A DNA stretch of 47,569 nt. Origin: an uncultured Flavobacteriales bacterium. Its GTDB lineage: Bacteria > Bacteroidota > Bacteroidia > Flavobacteriales_D > Parvicellaceae. The notes under the pieces were generated by a model. The model searched no databases and was not told where the DNA came from. It was given only the letters and a program-made list of their open reading frames with translations. Position 1 is the first letter of the stretch, and every line of letters begins with the position of its first letter. The position numbers and the translations under genes are program-made. Shown piece by piece: positions 42,767 through 47,569 of this stretch. The stretch spans positions 1 through 47,569 of the forward strand of contig CAJWDP010000022.1 in NCBI GenBank assembly GCA_913030835.1, written 5' to 3'.

Positions 42767-44122
42767 TTACAGATTGCGCAACAATTCTAAATACACTTGT
42801 TTGTGACGGGCAAAGATGTTTAGGTTGAGATAGTTGGTATGCCAAAGCAGAACGAATTGACCTTGATGTTGCTTAACCCGATTCAATAGTTCGATGATTT
42901 CTTTAAGCACAATTTCTGAATGACCCTCTTCAATTTGGTTGAAAAAGGTGCTGTCCATAATTGTCAGAGGAAGCTCTTTTAATTGTAGTGCTTTACCTGT
43001 TGATACGTTGAAAACAGGGTACGCTCTGCACGTCCCGCAGCGAAATCCAGCCTTCTCTGAATAGTACAAGGACGAATCCCAATCCATACCATGATCTTCC
43101 CATAGCTGCCAGGTTTCAGGGGTGTTAAAACGGAGATAATGCTGCCTTCCGGTAGTGACAGGCTGTGCTGTCAATTGTTCCAGCTTATTTTTTTCTTTTT
43201 GGAACAATGATTTTTTCTCTAGGGTGTTGTAGGAGGGGTGTAGCCCAATTTGATGTCCTCTGTTTTTGATGTGCTGTATTGTTTTGCGGACAACCGGATC
43301 ATCCCAGCTGTAACCGTTATCGTATTGAGAGCTGCCCTGGTGCAAAAAGAAAAAATGGGAAGTAATCCCTTTGGTTTCACTTATGTCCATGAGCTCATCA
43401 AATGTGTCGTATGGATCCTTTTGAGTCCCTTTCTTTACCGCTTTCTGCTGCTTCAGGTTCTTTTTTGCCAGCTGCAATGACTTTCGCTTGAGCACATCTG
43501 CACCAATGGTCTTTGCAAGTGTTCCGGTTCCCTTCCACTTTTCGATTTCATCAACATCGTGTGTATGCAAAAAGGTGAATTCGTTTTTCTTCCTGGGTCC
43601 ATTGTAACCCAAATGAATAAGGCATTTTAACAGTAAGTCGGCGTATTCGTCTACAACAGGTCGATGCAAAAAACCCCATTGTTCAGCAATAGAATTTGCC
43701 GCTTTGCATCTCCCATGAAGATCTCGTTTTTCATCCAGAATTTCTTCCCATCGGGTGAGCATGAAAAAGGAGGAAGCAAAAATGTCCAGGTCGATAAAAA
43801 TTCCCTCCTCACTGATTTTCATATTGCCATTCCCGAACAAAACCGGAAGGTCATTCGCAAATGGATCGAAGTGAGAAAATTTCTTTTTTTTAGGTAAGTT
43901 TTCTCGTGATAAATAAGATTTTTTAGAATTGTTAAATAAATGATTACCAATCTCCAGTGTGGAATTACCTAATTCAATAATATAGTTTTTGTTTTCCGAT
44001 GGAATTACTTGAATAGGTATCCCGAGATAATGTTCGAAAAGGATACGAACGATGTATTCCTTTTCGGTTTTGAAATCGGAGCTGATATGTACTTTTATCG
44101 GATCGACGGGCTTAGTTCTAAT
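42767..44122 (-). CDS. Polysaccharide deacetylase-family protein; start codon unclear
   Basis: The open frame runs from the stop at 42767 up to a TAG at 44132-44134, about 455 codons. An N-terminal alpha/beta domain like those preceding Bacteroidota polysaccharide deacetylases (KVHISSDFKTEKEYIVRIL, LGIPIQVIPSENKNY, NDLPVLFGNG) is followed by a deacetylase-like (NodB) barrel: FLHTHDVDEIEKW, HFFFLHQGSSQYDNGYSW, GLHPSYNT, and QHYLRFNTPETWQLWEDHG. It could remove acetyl groups from the glycan. No ATG, GTG or TTG exists between the TAG and 43840, where a TTG would delete the first ~90 residues of the conserved domain. I give the ATT at 44122 as the least damaging start; the gene may instead be broken at its 5' end. 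On the strand opposite to the rest of the locus. Confidence 0.65.
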   Translation of the reverse strand: MRTKPVDPIKVHISSDFKTEKEYIVRILFEHYLGIPIQVIPSENKNYIIELGNSTLEIGNHLFNNSKKSYLSRENLPKKKKFSHFDPFANDLPVLFGNGNMKISEEGIFIDLDIFASSFFMLTRWEEILDEKRDLHGRCKAANSIAEQWGFLHRPVVDEYADLLLKCLIHLGYNGPRKKNEFTFLHTHDVDEIEKWKGTGTLAKTIGADVLKRKSLQLAKKNLKQQKAVKKGTQKDPYDTFDELMDISETKGITSHFFFLHQGSSQYDNGYSWDDPVVRKTIQHIKNRGHQIGLHPSYNTLEKKSLFQKEKNKLEQLTAQPVTTGRQHYLRFNTPETWQLWEDHGMDWDSSLYYSEKAGFRCGTCRAYPVFNVSTGKALQLKELPLTIMDSTFFNQIEEGHSEIVLKEIIELLNRVKQHQGQFVLLWHTNYLNLNIFARHKQVYLELLRNL

Positions 44123-44219
44123 TTGATCTTGCTAATAAACGAATAATAAATGCAATATAATATAGGTCGAAATAGCTCTAAATGTTACTTTAGTCCGATT
44201 CATACTGTATCCAATTCAC

Positions 44220-44227
44220 TAAATTTG
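44220..44227 (+). promoter_or_regulatory. TAnnTTTG element immediately before an aminotransferase start
   Basis: TAAATTTG at 44220-44227 is an exact match to the Bacteroidota -7 element, and the ATG of the aminotransferase follows at 44232. No TTG lies at the expected upstream distance (44197-44203). If real, transcription would begin at or next to the ATG, giving a leaderless message. Confidence 0.3.
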
Positions 44228-44231
44228 CGCT

Positions 44232-45443
44232 ATGATTCCATTTTCTCCTCCAAGAATTGACCAAAAGATAATTGACGAAGTAGTTGATACCTTGGAAAGT
44301 GGCTGGATTACTACAGGCCCGAAAACGGCACAATTTGAGGCAAACCTGGCAAAGTACTGCGGTAATCGCGCTACCGTATGTGTAGGATCTGCTACGGCCG
44401 GCTTGCATCTTGTTTTGCATTGGTTGGGAATTGGTCCGGGTGATGAAGTCATTGTTCCTGCCTATACTTATTGCGCAACGGCCAATGTCATTGAACACTT
44501 GGGAGCTACTGTCGTTTTTGCTGATGTCAACGAGCTGGACTTCAACATTAACTTTAAAAGCATTGAGGGTCTTATCACCGAAAGGACCAAGGTAGTAATG
44601 CCGGTAGACATCGGAGGATTCCCTTGCGATTACAATGAGATCTATGAGGTGGTTGATTCAAAAAAAGCTCTCTTCAATCCAGCTAACGCCCAACAACAAA
44701 AATTGGGGAGAATAGCGGTAATTGCGGATGCGGCCCATTCCATTGGAGCAACCTATTTTGGAGATCGGACAGGTACGTGTGCCGATGTTTCCGTGTTTTC
44801 TTTCCATGCGGTAAAAAATCTATCTACAGCAGAAGGAGGGGCGATTGCGCTTAATCTTCCCGACACTTTTGACTGTGAAGAATTGAAGAAGCAGCTGAAA
44901 ACAAAGTCGTTACACGGTCAAAGTAAAGATGCTTTTTCCAAGATGCAGGTTGGCGGTTGGAAATACGATGTGATTGAAGCAGGATTCAAGTGCAACATGA
45001 CAGATATACAAGCGGCTATGGGATTGGTGGAGCTCGACCGCTATGATGGAAATCTTGAACGTCGACAGCAAATATTCGGTTTGTATACGGATCTATTAAG
45101 GGAGTATGACTGGGCGCATTGTCCTCGATTTCGGACCGGATCTAAAGAGTCTTCGTATCACTTGTATATGCTCCGCATTCGTGGAGCATCGGAGGAGGAT
45201 CGCAATGAGATCATAAAAAGGATCAGTGAGGATCAGATTGCGGTGAACGTACATTACCTGCCTGTCCCGGCAATGACCCATTACCAGGAAAAAGGATACA
45301 ACCTGGATGATTATCCTCAGGCAAAAGCCAATTACGTCGGTGAAATTTCGCTTCCGGTTTATTACACGTTAAAGAATGAGCAGGTACATGCCGTAGCAAA
45401 CAGTGTTATCCGAGCGGTAGAATCTGTTTTAGTACATGGGTAA
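44232..45443 (+). CDS. DegT/DnrJ/EryC1-family aminotransferase (amino-sugar synthesis)
   Basis: A 403-residue PLP-dependent aminotransferase close to WecE/PglE-type enzymes that aminate 4-keto-6-deoxy sugar nucleotides. The PLP lysine is K195 in SFHAVKNLSTAEGG; the aspartate is in IADAAHSIGA, and GWITTGPKTAQFE at the N-terminus is typical. An extra stretch of about 20 residues (142-160) lies before the aspartate motif. It overlaps the initiating sugar transferase gene by 8 bases, which suggests that the aminated sugar is the first sugar of the glycan. Confidence 0.9.
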   Translation: MIPFSPPRIDQKIIDEVVDTLESGWITTGPKTAQFEANLAKYCGNRATVCVGSATAGLHLVLHWLGIGPGDEVIVPAYTYCATANVIEHLGATVVFADVNELDFNINFKSIEGLITERTKVVMPVDIGGFPCDYNEIYEVVDSKKALFNPANAQQQKLGRIAVIADAAHSIGATYFGDRTGTCADVSVFSFHAVKNLSTAEGGAIALNLPDTFDCEELKKQLKTKSLHGQSKDAFSKMQVGGWKYDVIEAGFKCNMTDIQAAMGLVELDRYDGNLERRQQIFGLYTDLLREYDWAHCPRFRTGSKESSYHLYMLRIRGASEEDRNEIIKRISEDQIAVNVHYLPVPAMTHYQEKGYNLDDYPQAKANYVGEISLPVYYTLKNEQVHAVANSVIRAVESVLVHG

Positions 45444-46026
45444 ACGACTTTTTGATATTCTATCTTCTTTTTTCGTCTTGATCCACATTTGGCCGTTTAT
45501 GCTGATCATAGCCATGTTGGTAGTGTTTAGTGGGAGAGGAGGCGTCTTTTTTACGCAGAAGCGTGTGGGTCGAAATGAAAAGGAGTTCAAGCTATACAAA
45601 TTCAGAACCATGCGATTGGACAGCGAACAAAAAGGTCAGCTGACAGTAGGAGGGGATGATCCGAGAATCACGAAAGCTGGACGTTTTCTCCGCAGGTTCA
45701 AGCTAGATGAGCTTCCGCAGCTGCTGAATGTGCTTGCCGGCAGCATGAGTGTCGTGGGGCCTCGTCCGGAAGTGAGTAAATACACGAATATGTACACGCC
45801 GGAGCAGAAAAAAGTGTTGTCCGTTCGGCCCGGTCTTACCGATTACGCATCCATCGAGTACATTGATGAGAATGACCTGCTGGGTCAGTCACAAGATCCT
45901 GAGAAAACGTACATAGATGAGGTCATGCCTGCCAAGCTCAAGTTGAATCTAAAATACATTGAGGAGCAAGGTTTTCTTACCGATCTGAAGATCATTTTCA
46001 AAACCTTGGGTAAGATCATCAGCTGA
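45436..46026 (+). CDS. Undecaprenyl-phosphate sugar transferase (initiating phosphoglycosyl transferase)
   Basis: A 196-residue bacterial sugar-transferase (WcaJ/PglC type). One hydrophobic N-terminal re-entrant helix (about 8-30) is followed by the conserved catalytic region: FFTQKRVGRNEKEFKLYKFR, TMRLDSE, RFKLDELPQLLNVLAGSMS and VVGPRPEV. It moves a sugar phosphate onto undecaprenyl phosphate, the first committed step of the glycan. Short length matches the single-domain PglC class rather than the longer WbaP/WcaJ. Its stop overlaps the convergent gene's stop by 8 bases. Confidence 0.93.
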   Translation: MGKRLFDILSSFFVLIHIWPFMLIIAMLVVFSGRGGVFFTQKRVGRNEKEFKLYKFRTMRLDSEQKGQLTVGGDDPRITKAGRFLRRFKLDELPQLLNVLAGSMSVVGPRPEVSKYTNMYTPEQKKVLSVRPGLTDYASIEYIDENDLLGQSQDPEKTYIDEVMPAKLKLNLKYIEEQGFLTDLKIIFKTLGKIIS

Positions 46027-47314
46027 TGCATTCCAATTCAGCTGCGTTGAGATCTGCATTCGCAATTTCTGTTCGTTCCAAAGCAGTTTGAATGTCCCAG
46101 ATCAGATCTTCATGGTATTCAACGCCAATAGATAGTCGGACCAGCTTTTCCGTTACACCTAATGTTTCTTTTATGTCCGAGTCAACTCCCACGTGTGTCA
46201 TCGTGGCCGGGTGTTGAGCCAGACTTTCCGTACTACCCAGACTTACTGCAAGCTTGATCAGTTTGAGGTTATTCAGAAATTGAAACGCTTCCCGTTCTCC
46301 TCCATGAATATCGAAAGAGACCATGGCACCCGGAGAGCTATATTGTCTTTTGTACAGCTGATAATTTGAATCCTCCGGAGTAAGCATGCCCAGGTAATGG
46401 ACCTTTTCTACTTTAGGGTGGCCAGCAAGAAATCGGGCCACTTCCTGTGCGTTTTTGGCTTGCTGTTCCATCCGGACCTTCAGTGTTTCAAGACTTCTAA
46501 GAAGTAACCAGGCAGTATGCGGACTGATCATATTTCCCAGAAAAGTACGCAGCGTTTTTACACGACCGATTACTTCGGCAGATCCCAAAACTGCTCCGGC
46601 AATTAAGTCGCTATGTCCACCAATGTATTTGGTGGCGGAATAGAGCACAATATCCGCTCCCAGCTGGAGAGGGTGTGACCAAAGCGGTCCCATGTACGTA
46701 TTGTCAACAGCAACATAGGTAGGATGATCTTCAGATTGGAAGTGATCTGCAATTTCCCGACACATTTCAATGTCCACTATAGAATTTGTCGGATTTGCAG
46801 GAGTTTCCAGATAAATCAATGCCAGCCGTTTGGAATGTCCACTATTCTCGATCATGGCAATGATCTCTTCTTTCGTTTGATCGGGTGTGAAACCCAACGT
46901 ATTCACGCCCATTTTTGTGAGAAAATGTTGTATGAAGTGATCTGTCCCACCATAGGTAGGCGAGCTGTAGAGTAGTAGATCTCCCCGGTTTAAAAATTCG
47001 AGAAGCACTGTAGAAATGGCCGACATACCGCTTTCAAAAACCGCACATTCTTCCGCTTGATCCCAAAGACACAACCGATTCTCCAGTATTTCAAGGTTGG
47101 GATTGTTGATCCTGCTATAGATCAGACCTAAATTTTCATCGGCTCCTTTTTCTCGCAGTCCATAGGCTACTTCAAAATGGGCTTTACCTTCTTCTGCTGT
47201 ATTAAAAACGAAAGTTGATGTTTGAAATACAGGACATTTCACGGCTCCCTCAGATAGTTCAGGTTGGTATCCGTGGGTCATCATCAGGCTTTCAGGCTTC
47301 ATTTCTCTACTCAT
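46019..47314 (-). CDS. Cys/Met-metabolism PLP-dependent enzyme (gamma-lyase/synthase family)
   Basis: A 431-residue enzyme of the cystathionine gamma-synthase/methionine gamma-lyase family. The PLP lysine is K229 in YSATKYIGGHSDLIAG; YSRINNPNLEILE, ESGMSAISTV, YLETPANPT and VDNTYMGP match the fold's substrate- and cofactor-binding loops. I cannot separate methionine gamma-lyase from cystathionine gamma-lyase/synthase by eye. ATG at 47314 is chosen; an in-frame TTG at 47332 adds six residues. Divergent from an Lrp/AsnC-type regulator, a pairing that suggests amino-acid-responsive control. Confidence 0.9.
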   Translation of the reverse strand: MSREMKPESLMMTHGYQPELSEGAVKCPVFQTSTFVFNTAEEGKAHFEVAYGLREKGADENLGLIYSRINNPNLEILENRLCLWDQAEECAVFESGMSAISTVLLEFLNRGDLLLYSSPTYGGTDHFIQHFLTKMGVNTLGFTPDQTKEEIIAMIENSGHSKRLALIYLETPANPTNSIVDIEMCREIADHFQSEDHPTYVAVDNTYMGPLWSHPLQLGADIVLYSATKYIGGHSDLIAGAVLGSAEVIGRVKTLRTFLGNMISPHTAWLLLRSLETLKVRMEQQAKNAQEVARFLAGHPKVEKVHYLGMLTPEDSNYQLYKRQYSSPGAMVSFDIHGGEREAFQFLNNLKLIKLAVSLGSTESLAQHPATMTHVGVDSDIKETLGVTEKLVRLSIGVEYHEDLIWDIQTALERTEIANADLNAAELECIS

Positions 47315-47460
47315 AAAACTAATTTTCTGCAAAATTAATTAAAACAGAAAAAATTATCTTTAAAAATAATAAATGAAGTAAATAATACTATTAAAAAATA
47401 GATTAAAGGAAAAAACACTATTTTCGATTGTATTTATTATTGTGAAAAGGAAATAATCCT
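47315..47460. promoter_or_regulatory. Divergent, AT-rich control region with candidate Lrp operator
   Basis: The 146 bases between the divergent PLP-enzyme and Lrp/AsnC genes are very AT-rich. On the minus strand an exact TAATTTTG (47330-47337) lies 16 bases before the enzyme's ATG, without a well-placed TTG upstream. A 14-base interrupted palindrome CTATTAAAAAATAG (47388-47401) sits between the genes, where an Lrp-type regulator could bind; the plus strand has partial TAnnTTTG matches near 47432-47450. Confidence 0.4.
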
Positions 47461-47569
47461 ATGAAAGAACTGGATCAAACAGATGGTGCTCTATTAAGAA
47501 TGCTGCAAACTGACGCAAAAATGGATGTCAAAGAAATGGCAGAGAAGGTGAATATGACAAAAACTCCGG
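47461..47569 (+). CDS. Lrp/AsnC-family regulator, N-terminus only (cut by window end)
   Basis: The first 36 codons (ATG at 47461) encode the winged-helix start of an Lrp/AsnC regulator: ELDQTDGALLRMLQTDAK, then KEMAEKVNMTKTP, matching the usual LDxxDxxILxxLQxDAR...LAxxVxLSxTP pattern of the DNA-binding domain. The ligand-binding RAM domain lies outside the window. Divergent from the Cys/Met PLP enzyme, so it likely controls that gene and itself. Confidence 0.8.
   Translation, partial: MKELDQTDGALLRMLQTDAKMDVKEMAEKVNMTKTP

Overview
The window comes from a member of the Bacteroidota, most likely a flavobacterium-like marine or freshwater lineage (Cryomorphaceae or Crocinitomicaceae would fit, but the family cannot be fixed from this window). 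The evidence is three proteins with type IX secretion sorting domains (two type B/CHU_C, one type A), two TonB-dependent receptors with N-terminal carboxypeptidase-regulatory-like domains, a bacillithiol ligase (BshC), RNase Y next to ZapA, moderate-to-low GC, overlapping start/stop codons, and promoter elements of the Bacteroidota type (TTTG or TTG, about 19-23 bases, TAnnTTTG) rather than -35/-10 boxes.

Layout. 1-666 holds no convincing gene but contains three diverged copies of a roughly 250-base tandem unit on the minus strand, each ending in an intrinsic-terminator hairpin; the array runs off the left edge. 667-9051 has yggS, a large membrane PAS/GAF/SpoIIE-phosphatase sensor, a convergent PAS/GAF sensor with no output domain, and bshC. 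9070-18052 is dominated by two large secreted CHU_C proteins on the minus strand. Between them lie a decayed gene, a possible 38-residue membrane peptide, a small glucosaminidase and a helical protein of unknown function. 18243-25287 is a tightly packed plus-strand operon: T9SS type A protein, TonB receptor, glpK, glpD and an alpha/beta hydrolase, with 1-14 base overlaps or gaps of at most 8 bases. 25296-30514 is a minus-strand run: M23 peptidase-like protein, a CarboxypepD-like lipo/periplasmic protein and a second TonB receptor. 30619-32821 is a cell-division/RNA-decay operon (coiled-coil protein, zapA, rny) behind a very good Bacteroidota promoter.

32872-46026 is a surface-polysaccharide locus: a polyprenyl-phosphate-type GT2, Wzx-like flippase, hexapeptide acyltransferase, two Wzy/ligase-like membrane proteins, two GT4 and one ExoA-like GT2 glycosyltransferases, two DegT-family aminotransferases, a polysaccharide deacetylase on the opposite strand, and an initiating undecaprenyl-phosphate sugar transferase. 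Together these can build, flip and polymerise a lipid-linked glycan containing at least one amino sugar. The right edge holds a Cys/Met-metabolism PLP enzyme divergent from a truncated Lrp/AsnC regulator.

The most unusual items are the repeat/RNA array at the left edge, the glycerol-catabolism genes fused transcriptionally to an outer-membrane receptor and a secreted protein, the output-less sensor facing a SpoIIE phosphatase, and the deacetylase gene whose conserved N-terminal coding region has no normal start codon. I saw no CRISPR array, tRNA, rRNA, insertion sequence or phage gene.
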